DNA from: Borrelia hispanica CRI | Lineage (GTDB): Bacteria; Spirochaetota; Spirochaetia; Borreliales; Borreliaceae | Assembly (NCBI RefSeq): GCF_000500065.1 | Contig: NZ_AYOU01000121.1 | Coordinates: 1 to 64,000 of the forward strand | Length of the DNA: 64,000 bases | Direction: 5' to 3' | In this document: piece by piece, positions 1-9,232 of the stretch | How the letters are laid out: each line of letters begins with the position of its first letter | How positions within the stretch are numbered: the first letter of the stretch is position 1 | Made by a program: the position numbers and the translations under genes | The notes under the pieces: generated by a model | Databases searched by the model: none | Told to the model about the DNA's origin: nothing | What the model saw: only the letters and a program-made list of their open reading frames with translations

Positions 1-1
1 G

Positions 2-640
2 GTTGAAGAGTTAATATCAAATAAATATACTGAACTTGAAGACAAATATAATGAGAAACATTTACTTATAGAGAGAAAGATAGATGATAAGGCTAATGAG
101 GTTGAAGAGTTAATATCAAATAAATATACTGAACTTGAAGACAAATATAATGAGAAACATTTACTTATAGAGAGAAAGATAGATGATAAGGCTAATGAGG
201 TTGAAGAGTTAATATCAAATAAATATACTGAACTTGAAGACAAATATAATGAGAAACATTTATTTATAGAGAGAAAGATAGATGATAAGACTAATGTGGT
301 TGAAGAGTTAATATCAAATAAATATACTGAACTTGAAGGCAAATATAATGAGAAACATTCACTTATAGAGAGAAAGATAGATGATAAGACTAATGTGGTT
401 GAAGAGTTAATATCAAATAAATATACTGAACTTGAAGGCAAATATAGTGAGAAACATTCACTTATAGAGAGGAAGATAGATGATAAGGCTAATGAGGTTG
501 AAGAGTTAATATCAAGTAAATATATTGAACTTGAAGATAAGTATAATGAGAAACATTCACTTATAGAGAGGAAGATAGATGATAAGACTAATGTGGTTGA
601 AGAGTTAATATCAAATAAATATGCTGAACTTGATAGTAAA
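2..640 (+). repeat. 99-bp in-frame tandem repeats
   Basis: Six full 99-nt units start at 2, 101, 200, 299, 398 and 497, and a seventh, decaying unit starts at 596. The first three copies are almost identical. Later ones carry a few substitutions (GAC to GGC, AAT to AGT). Each unit encodes 33 residues beginning VEELISNKYTELE and ending IDDKANE or IDDKTNV. The array enters from outside the window, so the total copy number is unknown. The period keeps the reading frame, so copy number can change without breaking the gene. Confidence 0.95.
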
Positions 641-3055
641 TATTCAAATATGCATTTTGATGTAAAAAATAAATTAAATACGTTTATTTATGAGTTAAAT
701 TTGAAACTTGCAAATTCAAGTGAAAAAGTGGATAGAGATATTAAGAAACAGTTAGATAATCTTACTGAACTTAAATTGAGTTTAAGTAATATTGAGGGGG
801 ATGTGTTAAAACTTAAAGAAGATTCATATCATAATATTTCATCTCATCTTAAACTTCTGGAGGAAGATTTTTTTAAAGACTTAAAGGAGAGAGGTGATAA
901 CTTAAGAAGTTCTTTGGAGAATTTTGTAACATCTTCAGATCAAAGGATTGAAAGTTTAGAAAGAGAAATAATTAAAAACCTGGAAGATAAAGAAAATCTT
1001 ATAAGGGATTTTAGAATAGAAATTGAACAAGAATTTATTTTGAATAAGGAAAATTTTTATTTAGAATTTAGTAAAGAGTTTGATGTTAAAAAAAGAGATA
1101 TAGAGAATAAAATAGTTTTGATGGAAACCAATTTTACAAATAGGGTAGATGAATTTATTGGACTTATAGATAATCGTCAAAGTAATGTTGATTCTTGGTT
1201 TGTAAAAGTTAAGGATGATATGTTAAATTGGCAAAAGAATACTTATAAAGAATTTGAAGAGAGATCAGGTATTACAGAAGAAAGTTTAAATCAGATTAAA
1301 AATGATATTGATATTATTGAGAATGATTTAGCAATTGTTAAAAGTAATGTAACTCAACAAACCAAAGAAACCTTTGAGAATTTGCATACGGATATTAAGG
1401 ATTTTGAAGATCGAACTTATTTTAATTTAAAAAATATTTCAAATGAGGTTCAAGGTAAAGTTTTAAATATTGAAAATACTATGAATTTTAAGATTAGTTC
1501 TATAAATGAAAAGATCAATTTGAGTACTGAAGAACTTGCAACACAAATTGAGATTAAGTTTTTAAGTCAACAAAAAGATCTTGAAGATAAAATTTTTGAT
1601 ATTAATGAAAAATTAAAATATGAATACAATTTAGTGATTTCTAAGATTGAGAGAGAAAAACAAAGTGTTGTGGATAATTTTTTGAATGATAAAGAAAGCT
1701 TTGAATCTCAGATTAAATTGATACAGAATGATGTTTCAAAGCTTTCTGAACAAGTGAATACGTATAGATCTGACATTGAGGGTATTATTAGAGAGAGTTA
1801 TGATTCTTTTTCTAGTACTATGCAAGAAGAGTATAGTGCTTTTGAAAATGAAATTAAGAATAATTTAAATTATTCAGAAGAAGAAATAAGAACTTTGAGA
1901 AATAATTTGCAGATTCAAGTTAATAATATAGAAACAGAATTTAAGGATAGATATGATTTGATAAGTAAAGGTGTTGATGAAAATATATCAGAACTTAAAC
2001 TTAAAGCTTTAAACTATGATAATGAATTTAATAATTTTGTAAGTGAAACCAAGAATAATTTAACTACATATAAAACCAATTTGATGAAAGAACTTGATGG
2101 TCGTTACAATGTTATTAATACTAAGATTGAAAATTTTGAGAGACTTGAAGCGGAGCTTGAAAAAAATTATGAGTTAATTAAGGAAGTCTATCATTTTAAA
2201 AATAAATTAGAAGAGTTACGAAAAACTTTAATGGATGAAATAGATCTTGTGAAGAAATATAGGGGTGATTTTGAAAGTGTTACTAGAGAAATTGAAGATG
2301 TTAAAATTAGAACATCAGATATTATTGAAGTATTCAATGATTTAAAGACGCATCAAATGGATATTAAAGGAATTAAGAAAGATTTTGTTGAATTCCTTGA
2401 ATTTTATACTTCTTTTAAAGAAAGGTATAAGAAATTTACAGAGTCTTATGATGAGATTCAGATTTATAAAACTAAACTGAAGGAGATTAAGGACGATCAA
2501 AATACTATTCTTGATAATTATGATAGGATTGGTAATAAAGATACTATATTGAAGTCTACGCTAGAATCTGTTGATAGAAATTTTGATTTAATAAGTGAAA
2601 TAGAAACCAAAATGAATGTGTTATTTAAAGAAAGTTCTGGACTTACACATAGTATTGGGGAATTAAAAGACATTGTGTCAGAATTATTAGCTAATAAAGA
2701 TTTATCACAGGAAGCTTTAAGTAATGTTCAAAATCTTAAAGAGATGTTGTTGGAGATTGAGGATAAGTTAGAATACATTCAAAATGTAAGAGAAAAAGTT
2801 GCAAAATCTGAAACTAGATTAGAAAATTTAAATGTTGCTGCTGAGGAGAGAATTAAGACCCTTGGCATTCTTGTTAAAACAGAATCTAAGTATAAAGATA
2901 ATATTGGTCTTAATAATGCAACAGTTAGGGATTCTGTTATTAAACTTATGCGACAGGGATGGAGTGCTTTGGAAATTTCGAGAGCTACTAAATTATCTGT
3001 TGGAGAAGTTGAGCTTATTTTGGAACTTGGGATTGTTAGCAAAAGTGATGATTAA
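2..3055 (+). CDS. Giant coiled-coil repeat protein, C-terminal part (5' end outside window)
   Basis: The reading frame is open from base 2 to the TAA at 3055, so at least 1017 residues are present and the start lies upstream. The first about 210 residues are a 33-residue heptad-like repeat rich in Glu, Lys and Ile. Nearly all the rest is predicted long coiled coil with no signal peptide or membrane segment in view. The last about 40 residues (coded 2929-3052) change character: RQGWSALEISRATKLSVGEV resembles a helix-turn-helix of the kind ending SwrB/DUF2802-type proteins. By position it matches the very large BB0512 protein of B. burgdorferi. A structural or scaffold role is inference. pheS follows after 10 nt, so the genes are probably cotranscribed. 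Confidence 0.85.
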   Translation, partial: VEELISNKYTELEDKYNEKHLLIERKIDDKANEVEELISNKYTELEDKYNEKHLLIERKIDDKANEVEELISNKYTELEDKYNEKHLFIERKIDDKTNVVEELISNKYTELEGKYNEKHSLIERKIDDKTNVVEELISNKYTELEGKYSEKHSLIERKIDDKANEVEELISSKYIELEDKYNEKHSLIERKIDDKTNVVEELISNKYAELDSKYSNMHFDVKNKLNTFIYELNLKLANSSEKVDRDIKKQLDNLTELKLSLSNIEGDVLKLKEDSYHNISSHLKLLEEDFFKDLKERGDNLRSSLENFVTSSDQRIESLEREIIKNLEDKENLIRDFRIEIEQEFILNKENFYLEFSKEFDVKKRDIENKIVLMETNFTNRVDEFIGLIDNRQSNVDSWFVKVKDDMLNWQKNTYKEFEERSGITEESLNQIKNDIDIIENDLAIVKSNVTQQTKETFENLHTDIKDFEDRTYFNLKNISNEVQGKVLNIENTMNFKISSINEKINLSTEELATQIEIKFLSQQKDLEDKIFDINEKLKYEYNLVISKIEREKQSVVDNFLNDKESFESQIKLIQNDVSKLSEQVNTYRSDIEGIIRESYDSFSSTMQEEYSAFENEIKNNLNYSEEEIRTLRNNLQIQVNNIETEFKDRYDLISKGVDENISELKLKALNYDNEFNNFVSETKNNLTTYKTNLMKELDGRYNVINTKIENFERLEAELEKNYELIKEVYHFKNKLEELRKTLMDEIDLVKKYRGDFESVTREIEDVKIRTSDIIEVFNDLKTHQMDIKGIKKDFVEFLEFYTSFKERYKKFTESYDEIQIYKTKLKEIKDDQNTILDNYDRIGNKDTILKSTLESVDRNFDLISEIETKMNVLFKESSGLTHSIGELKDIVSELLANKDLSQEALSNVQNLKEMLLEIEDKLEYIQNVREKVAKSETRLENLNVAAEERIKTLGILVKTESKYKDNIGLNNATVRDSVIKLMRQGWSALEISRATKLSVGEVELILELGIVSKSDD

Positions 3056-3065
3056 GGAATAGTTT

Positions 3066-4613
3066 GTGGGGAATATATTTGATATAGCTAAAGCATTGCA
3101 TCCTCTTGAAGTAAGAGTGATTTTGAATTATAAAGAGGAAGATTCGATTTTTGCATTGAGACTTTCTAAAGACTTAAATTATAATGAAGGGCAGTCAAAT
3201 AAAGTGGTTGAATGGCTCTTGTCTAAAGGCATACTTAAGGAAACTTTTAGAAAACTTAATGTGTTTTATCGTTTAACTGAGAAAGGTATTGATGCTTTAA
3301 ATAATGGTTTGATTGAAGAGAGAATAGTTACTCTTATATCTCAAAAAATGGTTTTAGTTGCCAATTTGGCATCAGAGTTACAAATTGATCTTAGAGATGT
3401 GGGTAAGGCATTTGGTAATTTATCTAGAGAGGGTGTTTTATCTTTAGGAGCAAATAAAGAAATTATTGTTAAAAATTTAGAGTGTGCTAGTTATAAAATG
3501 GTTAGAACATTGCTTGAGAGAGCTAGAGATAAAGATTTATTGGAAGATGCTTTATCACAAGATGAATTATTAATTATTTCCAATTATTCAAAAAAGAAAG
3601 GCGCTAGTGATGTGCTCTTTAAAATCATAGAAAAATTGGACTTAAGATTTGAATTTACTAAGTTTGGACTAGAGATAAAATCTTATCTTAAAAAAAATGA
3701 TTTAACGGGTAATGAAATTGTAAAATTAACACCTGAAATGCTAAAGAATAAGTCTTATGAAAATAAAAATTTTAGGGCTTATAACATTCATGTGTCATCA
3801 AATAAAACTTTTATTGGACGTGCAAATCCTTATTCAGAGTATATAGCTAGAGTGAAGGATAAGCTTGTAAGTCTTGGTTTTGAAGAGTTTGATGGTCCTT
3901 TGGTTGAGAGTGAATTTTTTAATAATGATGCTCTTTTTATGCCACAATTTCATCCTGCACGTGATATAAGAGATGTTTATTATATTAAGGAACCAAATTC
4001 GTTAAAGTCTTTGCCTGAGCCTTATTTTTCTAATGTGAAAGCTGTTCATGAAAATGGGTATATTACAGGGTCAAGAGGTTGGAAATATAATTTTAGTGAG
4101 AGTATTTCAAAAAGATTAGTTTTAAGAACACAAGGTACAGTTCTCTCGGCGAAACAATTAATTAATGCAAAAAATCCTGGTAAATATTTTGGAATTGTTA
4201 GATGTTTTAGATATGATCAGGTTGATGCTACTCATGGAGCTGATTTTTATCAAACAGAAGGAATTGTTATTGGAGATGTTAATATTAAAACTTTACTAGG
4301 TCTTCTTGAAATTTTTGCTAAGGAGTTGGCTGGAGCTACTGATTTTAAATATGTTCCTGCATATTTTCCATTTACAGAACCTTCAATTGAAGTTCATGTT
4401 AAGCATCCTATTCTTGGTTGGTTTGAACTGGGTGGAAGTGGTATTTTTAGACCAGAGGTTACAAAACCTTTTGGAATTGATGTTCCTGTTATTGCTTGGG
4501 GTATTGGAATTGATAGAATGGCGTTGATGCATTTAGGATTAAGTGATTTAAGGGAACTTTTTACTCATAGTATTGGTGATGTTGCGTTAAGGCGAGGAAA
4601 GAGCAATGCCTAA
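3066..4613 (+). CDS. pheS: Phenylalanine--tRNA ligase alpha subunit, archaeal type
   Basis: Charges tRNA-Phe together with PheT. The start is GTG at 3066, with AAGGA at 3055-3059 correctly spaced. At 515 residues it is far longer than the about 340 of the usual bacterial alpha chain. The first about 200 residues contain winged-helix-like segments (for example MVLVANLASELQIDLRDVGK), as in archaeal and eukaryotic PheRS. The class II core follows: motif 2 around VLRTQGTVLS and FGIVRCFRYDQVDATHG, and motif 3 at AWGIGIDRMALMHLG. It overlaps pheT by 8 nt, so the two subunits are translationally coupled. Confidence 0.96.
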   Translation: MGNIFDIAKALHPLEVRVILNYKEEDSIFALRLSKDLNYNEGQSNKVVEWLLSKGILKETFRKLNVFYRLTEKGIDALNNGLIEERIVTLISQKMVLVANLASELQIDLRDVGKAFGNLSREGVLSLGANKEIIVKNLECASYKMVRTLLERARDKDLLEDALSQDELLIISNYSKKKGASDVLFKIIEKLDLRFEFTKFGLEIKSYLKKNDLTGNEIVKLTPEMLKNKSYENKNFRAYNIHVSSNKTFIGRANPYSEYIARVKDKLVSLGFEEFDGPLVESEFFNNDALFMPQFHPARDIRDVYYIKEPNSLKSLPEPYFSNVKAVHENGYITGSRGWKYNFSESISKRLVLRTQGTVLSAKQLINAKNPGKYFGIVRCFRYDQVDATHGADFYQTEGIVIGDVNIKTLLGLLEIFAKELAGATDFKYVPAYFPFTEPSIEVHVKHPILGWFELGGSGIFRPEVTKPFGIDVPVIAWGIGIDRMALMHLGLSDLRELFTHSIGDVALRRGKSNA

Positions 4614-6300
4614 GGTTGAAATTTATAAAAGTATTTTATTAGAAAAAATAGGAAAAGATTTGACGAATTATGAGCTTGAATCTATTATTGAGACGGCTAA
4701 AGCTGAGATTTGTGAAATTGATATGGTTAAAGATAAGATAAAAATTGAATTTAATGATACAAATAGACCTGATTTGTGGTCTTCTGCAGGACTTGCACGT
4801 CATATTAAGACATATCTTTCTGGTAATGTGCCTTCATTTGATTTTTTTTCAATGACAGATAATTTGCAAAAATTTTATGGTGAAATTTTTGTCAGTCCTG
4901 AAGTGTTTGGGATTAGGCCTTTTATTTTTGGATTTTTGGCAAAAGGGTTGATTTGTGATGAGCGTATGCTTGAGATTTTAATTCAGTTACAAGAGAAACT
5001 TTCTCATAATTATGGGCAAAAACGCAGAAGGGTTGCAATGGGAATGTATTCATCAAATTTGATTCATTTTCCTATAAATTATGTTACATGTAGTTCTGAT
5101 TATAAATTTGTTCCTTTAGGTATGGATATTGAGATGTCCATTAAAGAAATAAATGAAAGACATCCAAAAGGAATAGAATATTCGTCAATTTTTGCAAATA
5201 TTGATCAATATTCTTTATTGTTGGATTATAAGAACAATGTACTCTCTTATCCTCCTATAATTAATTCACGTGATATTGGAACTTTAAAAGTAGGTGATAC
5301 TAATTTATTTATTGAGGTTACAGGAACTGATCTTGAAGCTACTTTGTTGTCTTTATCAATTGTTGCTTGTGATTTGTATGATATGGGGTTTGAAATTTTG
5401 CCCGTAAAGACTGTTTTTCCTAAAGAAACTTTATTTGGGAAAGAAATAATTTGTCCTTATTACTTTCAAAATAGTTTAGAGATTAATGTTGATAGTGTTA
5501 ATAAACTACTTGGAAGTAATTTTACGGCAAATGATATATGCTTTGATTTGAAAAAATTAGGAATTTCAGCTTATTTTGAAGAATCAGATAAATTTTATAT
5601 TATTCCTCCTGTTTATAGGAATGATTTTCTGCATGAAGTAGATGTTATCGAAGAGGTGATGATAGGAAAGGGACTAGATAATTTTAAGTCAGAGCTTCCC
5701 AAAGATTTTACTATAGGAAAATTAAGTCCAATAGAAGAATTTTCAAGAAGTGTTAGAAATTTAATGATAGGAATGGGATTTCAGGAGATGATTTATAATT
5801 ATCTGGGTTCTAAGGTAGATTTTATTGAAAAGATGAATATTAAAGGTTCTGAACTTTTAAGTGTCTCTAATCCAATGACTGAAAGTTATGAGTATATTAG
5901 AGGTTCAATAATACCTGATTTGCTTAAATCTGAGAGCATTAGTTCAAATTTTCCTTATCCCCATAAGATTTTTGAGATTGGTAAGGTAGCTTTAAAAGAT
6001 TTAGTTAGTGATGAGGGTACTGTTACTTATGATAATTTGGCTTTTTTAATGGCCGATAGGGAATTTTCATTTAATGAAATTAATTCTTTAGTTTCATCTC
6101 TTTTTTATTATTTGAATATTGGATTTAAATTAAAAGAATCAAGTAAAAATCTTTATATAGATGGCAGAGGTGCTGATATTTTAATAAAAGACGTTGTTTT
6201 AGGCAGTTTTGGAGAAGTGTCACCTTACATATTAAGTAATTTTGGAATTATGGTTCCATGTTGTGTCTTAGAGATTAATATTAATGGTCTTTTGAATTAG
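4606..6300 (+). CDS. pheT: Phenylalanine--tRNA ligase beta subunit, archaeal type
   Basis: Beta chain of the PheRS heterotetramer, carrying the editing and tRNA-contact domains. ATG at 4606 lies inside the end of pheS, with GAGG just upstream. At 564 residues it has the archaeal/eukaryotic size and lacks the long N- and C-terminal extensions of the about 800-residue bacterial chain, including the EMAP-like and ferredoxin-fold anticodon domains. Visible pieces are the B3/B4-like region in the first half, a B5-type segment (SVNKLLGSNFTANDICFDL), the RNDFLHEVDVIEEVMIGKG stretch, and a class II-like catalytic-fold domain at the end. Confidence 0.95.
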   Translation: MPKVEIYKSILLEKIGKDLTNYELESIIETAKAEICEIDMVKDKIKIEFNDTNRPDLWSSAGLARHIKTYLSGNVPSFDFFSMTDNLQKFYGEIFVSPEVFGIRPFIFGFLAKGLICDERMLEILIQLQEKLSHNYGQKRRRVAMGMYSSNLIHFPINYVTCSSDYKFVPLGMDIEMSIKEINERHPKGIEYSSIFANIDQYSLLLDYKNNVLSYPPIINSRDIGTLKVGDTNLFIEVTGTDLEATLLSLSIVACDLYDMGFEILPVKTVFPKETLFGKEIICPYYFQNSLEINVDSVNKLLGSNFTANDICFDLKKLGISAYFEESDKFYIIPPVYRNDFLHEVDVIEEVMIGKGLDNFKSELPKDFTIGKLSPIEEFSRSVRNLMIGMGFQEMIYNYLGSKVDFIEKMNIKGSELLSVSNPMTESYEYIRGSIIPDLLKSESISSNFPYPHKIFEIGKVALKDLVSDEGTVTYDNLAFLMADREFSFNEINSLVSSLFYYLNIGFKLKESSKNLYIDGRGADILIKDVVLGSFGEVSPYILSNFGIMVPCCVLEININGLLN

Positions 6301-6389
6301 TGTCAGTATATCTTGATGTGATTGAATTAGTTAAGATATTTAGGAATTTTTTTTATATCGTTTAAAGTTAAATTGAGTTAAGAGGTTTT

Positions 6390-7367
6390 ATGTTAAATTT
6401 TGAAGTATTAGATATAAAGAAATTTAATAAGGAGATTATAAGAACAGAGGTAGATTTTGTTGAAGATGTGATTATTGTTGGATCAGGCCCTGCAGGACTT
6501 ACTGCTGGAATTTATACTGTTATGAGTGGATATAAGACAAGTATTTTGGAAGGCCCTGAACCTGGAGGACAGCTGACAACAACCACAGAAGTTTATAATT
6601 ATCCGGGATTTAAAAATGGTATAAATGGAAGAGAGTTGATGTTAAATATGAAGGAGCAAGCGATCAATTTAGGTGCTACTACTTATCTTGAAACTGTAAG
6701 ATCTATAAATAAAAGAGGTGATATTTTTTGTCTCTATACGGATAATTATATCTATAGGAGCAAATCTATTGTTATTGCAGCAGGCTCTATACCTAAAAAG
6801 TTAGATACTCTTAAAAATTTAGATTTATTTTGGAATAGAGGTATTTCTGTTTGTGCAATTTGTGATGGGCACCTATTTAAGGGAAAAACTGTTGCTGTAA
6901 TTGGTGGAGGTAATACGGCTATTTCAGAAGCTATTTATTTAAGTAAACTAGCAGAAAAGGTGTATGTTATTGTGAGAAAGAATTATATGAAAGCTATTGA
7001 TATGTTACAAAAAAGTGTTGCAACATTATCTAATGTTAATATTTTATATAATTGTGAGGCTAGAGAGGTTAGTGGGACAAATATTGTCTCTAAAATTCAT
7101 ATTATGGATAATGAGCATAATTCTGCTTTTGAATTAAATGTAGATGGGATATTTATAGCCATTGGTTATAAACCAAATACGGAGTTTGTAAAAGGATTTT
7201 TGGAATTAGATGATGATGGATATATTTCTACTCAAGATATTGTGAAAACGAGTGTTAATGGAGTATTCTCATGTGGTGATGTTAGCAATAAGCTTTATGC
7301 ACAAGCCATTACGGCTGCTGCTGAAGGGTTTTTGGCTTCTGTTGAAGTTAGAAATTTTTTAGGATGA
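6390..7367 (+). CDS. trxB: Thioredoxin reductase
   Basis: FAD- and NADPH-dependent reductase that recycles thioredoxin in the cytoplasm. The FAD Rossmann motif GSGPAG is at residues 31-36, the redox pair C155-A-I-C158 is intact, the NADPH motif GGGNTAISEA follows, and the second FAD contact is near GVFSCGDVSNK. The start at 6390 has AGAGG about 5 nt upstream. It leaves about 25 residues before the first beta strand, a longer N-terminus than in E. coli TrxB. Separate transcription from pheT is possible (89-nt gap). It converges on rlmB. Confidence 0.95.
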   Translation: MLNFEVLDIKKFNKEIIRTEVDFVEDVIIVGSGPAGLTAGIYTVMSGYKTSILEGPEPGGQLTTTTEVYNYPGFKNGINGRELMLNMKEQAINLGATTYLETVRSINKRGDIFCLYTDNYIYRSKSIVIAAGSIPKKLDTLKNLDLFWNRGISVCAICDGHLFKGKTVAVIGGGNTAISEAIYLSKLAEKVYVIVRKNYMKAIDMLQKSVATLSNVNILYNCEAREVSGTNIVSKIHIMDNEHNSAFELNVDGIFIAIGYKPNTEFVKGFLELDDDGYISTQDIVKTSVNGVFSCGDVSNKLYAQAITAAAEGFLASVEVRNFLG

Positions 7368-7395
7368 GTGAGTTTATTTGATTGGATAGAATGAA

Positions 7396-8130
7396 CTAAA
7401 GCAAGTTGAGTTGTCTTTTTATTTCAAATATTAAAATTCCTGTTGAAACTGATACATTAAGAGAATCTATTTTTCCCTTAGTTGGTATTTTAATTAAAAA
7501 ATCAGAATTATTTTTTAGTAAGTTGTGTATTCCTTTGCCTTCATTGCCCATAATTAATGCAATTTTGTTGTCAGTTATTTTAGTGTTATTTATTGCTTGT
7601 CCTTTTATATCACTGGCATATATCCAAAATCCCTGTTTTTTTAAACATCTAATTACATTGTTTATATTTGGAACTGTTAATTTGTTGACATATTGACTTG
7701 CTCCAGAGCTTGTGCGTAAGACAGTTGCATTGTCTTTTACGCTTTTTCTCTGGTTAGTAATTACAAGATCAATATTGAATTGTTCCGCTGTTCTAAGAAT
7801 TGCTCCAAAATTTTGAGGATCTTCTATACTATCAAGTATTAAAATAAATATGTTATTTTTATGTTGAAATTCTTTTAAGTATTCTTCTAAGTTTTTATTT
7901 TTATTTATTGTATTATAATCTTTTAGATTTTGTAATTTTAATGCAAAACCCCTATGATTATTATTGCCAAGTATCTTTGTAAGATCATTTATTTTAATGA
8001 CCTTAATGTTATATTGTCTTGCTAATTGTTCAATACATATAGATTTTGGACTTGTTTTTGAAATATATAGTTCAAGTCCTTTATTATTTTTGATGCTTTC
8101 AATTATTGAATTAGCATGTGTAATATACAT
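7396..8130 (-). CDS. rlmB: SpoU/TrmH-family rRNA 2'-O-methyltransferase, RlmB-like
   Basis: SAM-dependent 2'-O-ribose methyltransferase. All three SPOUT motifs are present: motif 1 with N107 and R113 in EDPQNFGAILRTAEQ, motif 2 GNEGKG at 195-200, and motif 3 SLNVSVS at 223-229. The N-terminal about 75 residues look like the RNA-binding L30e-like domain of RlmB, so G2251 of 23S rRNA is the likeliest target; a tRNA target cannot be excluded. The ATG lies 1 nt after the dnaJ stop, so the gene is the last one of the heat-shock operon. Confidence 0.88.
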   Translation of the reverse strand: MYITHANSIIESIKNNKGLELYISKTSPKSICIEQLARQYNIKVIKINDLTKILGNNNHRGFALKLQNLKDYNTINKNKNLEEYLKEFQHKNNIFILILDSIEDPQNFGAILRTAEQFNIDLVITNQRKSVKDNATVLRTSSGASQYVNKLTVPNINNVIRCLKKQGFWIYASDIKGQAINNTKITDNKIALIMGNEGKGIHNLLKNNSDFLIKIPTKGKIDSLNVSVSTGILIFEIKRQLNLL

Positions 8131-8131
8131 A

Positions 8132-9232
8132 TTAAATTTTATTTAAGGTAACCTCATCAATGTCTTTGATTTCCTTGCTTAGAGTTTCTAGTAGTTTAAT
8201 AGCATTATTATTTAGATTTTTAGGAGTTTTGACCTTAATGATCAAAATGAGATTTCCAAATTTTTCTGTATGTAGTATTGGCATCCCTTCGTTTTTGACA
8301 ATGATTTGTTCATCATTTTCTGTTCCTTTTGGAATTTTTATTGAAATCTTTTTCTTTGCTATTGTTTGTATTTTAATTTCTTTTCCAAGTGCTGCTTGAG
8401 TAAAGCTTAGTGGTAGAGTTGCGTATAGGTCTTTTCCATTTCTTTTAAAAATGTTATGAGGTTTGATTGATACTTTTATATAGAGGTCTCCGTATTGTTG
8501 ACTATCGGGATTTATGCTTCCTTTTCCTCTCATTTTAATTTGTTGGGAGTCATCAATTCCTGCTGGAATTTTGAGTTCAAGAGTTTCTTTATGTTTAACC
8601 CCTCCAGCTCCTTTGCATGATTTGCAAGGATTTGATATTATTTTTCCATTTCCATAACATTTTGGACATGTGGTTGTTACTCTGAAAAACCCCCCTCCTT
8701 GCATTACTCGGCCATTACCATTACACATGTTACATATTGAAGGAGATGTTCCTTTTTCAGATTTTTTACCTAAACATGATTCACATAATATGTTTCTTGA
8801 TATGTTAATGTTATTTTTGTATCCTAAGTAGGCATCTTCAAGAGATATTTCAATTTGATATGTTATGTCTTGACCTCTCTCTTGATATCTGCTTTTGTCT
8901 TGCCCACGTTTTCCAGTGAAAAATGAATCAAAAATATCTCCAAAATCTTCAAAAATGTCAGAAAATCCACTAAATCCGCTAGAAAATCCACTAAATCCTG
9001 ATGCTCCTCCTTCAAATGCTGTGTGTCCAAATCGATCATATTGGGCACGCTTATTGTCATCACTTAAAACCTCATAAGCTTCTGTTGCTTCTTTAAATAT
9101 GGATTCAGCTTCTTTATTATCTTTATTTTTATCAGGATGATATTTAATTGCTATTTTTCTATATGCTTTTTTTATTTCATCTTTTGAGGCTCCTTTTGAG
9201 AGCCCCAAAATTTCATAATAATCTCTTTTCAC
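8132..9232 (-). CDS. dnaJ: Chaperone DnaJ (Hsp40)
   Basis: Co-chaperone that stimulates the DnaK ATPase. The order is typical: J domain with HPD in [10 protein letters not shown] (residues about 32-41), a Gly/Phe-rich linker, four zinc-binding repeats at about 149-210, then the two C-terminal substrate domains; 366 residues. The first zinc repeat is CESCLGKK, so its CxxCxGxG loses the last Gly; the other three ([24 protein letters not shown]) are canonical. It starts with GTG at 9232, whose first G is the last base of the dnaK TAG stop, implying tight coupling. Confidence 0.97.
   Translation of the reverse strand: MKRDYYEILGLSKGASKDEIKKAYRKIAIKYHPDKNKDNKEAESIFKEATEAYEVLSDDNKRAQYDRFGHTAFEGGASGFSGFSSGFSGFSDIFEDFGDIFDSFFTGKRGQDKSRYQERGQDITYQIEISLEDAYLGYKNNINISRNILCESCLGKKSEKGTSPSICNMCNGNGRVMQGGGFFRVTTTCPKCYGNGKIISNPCKSCKGAGGVKHKETLELKIPAGIDDSQQIKMRGKGSINPDSQQYGDLYIKVSIKPHNIFKRNGKDLYATLPLSFTQAALGKEIKIQTIAKKKISIKIPKGTENDEQIIVKNEGMPILHTEKFGNLILIIKVKTPKNLNNNAIKLLETLSKEIKDIDEVTLNKI

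Noticed and set aside
2-640. CRISPR-like regular repeats
   Set aside because: Units are contiguous with no unique spacers and are in frame within a protein gene.
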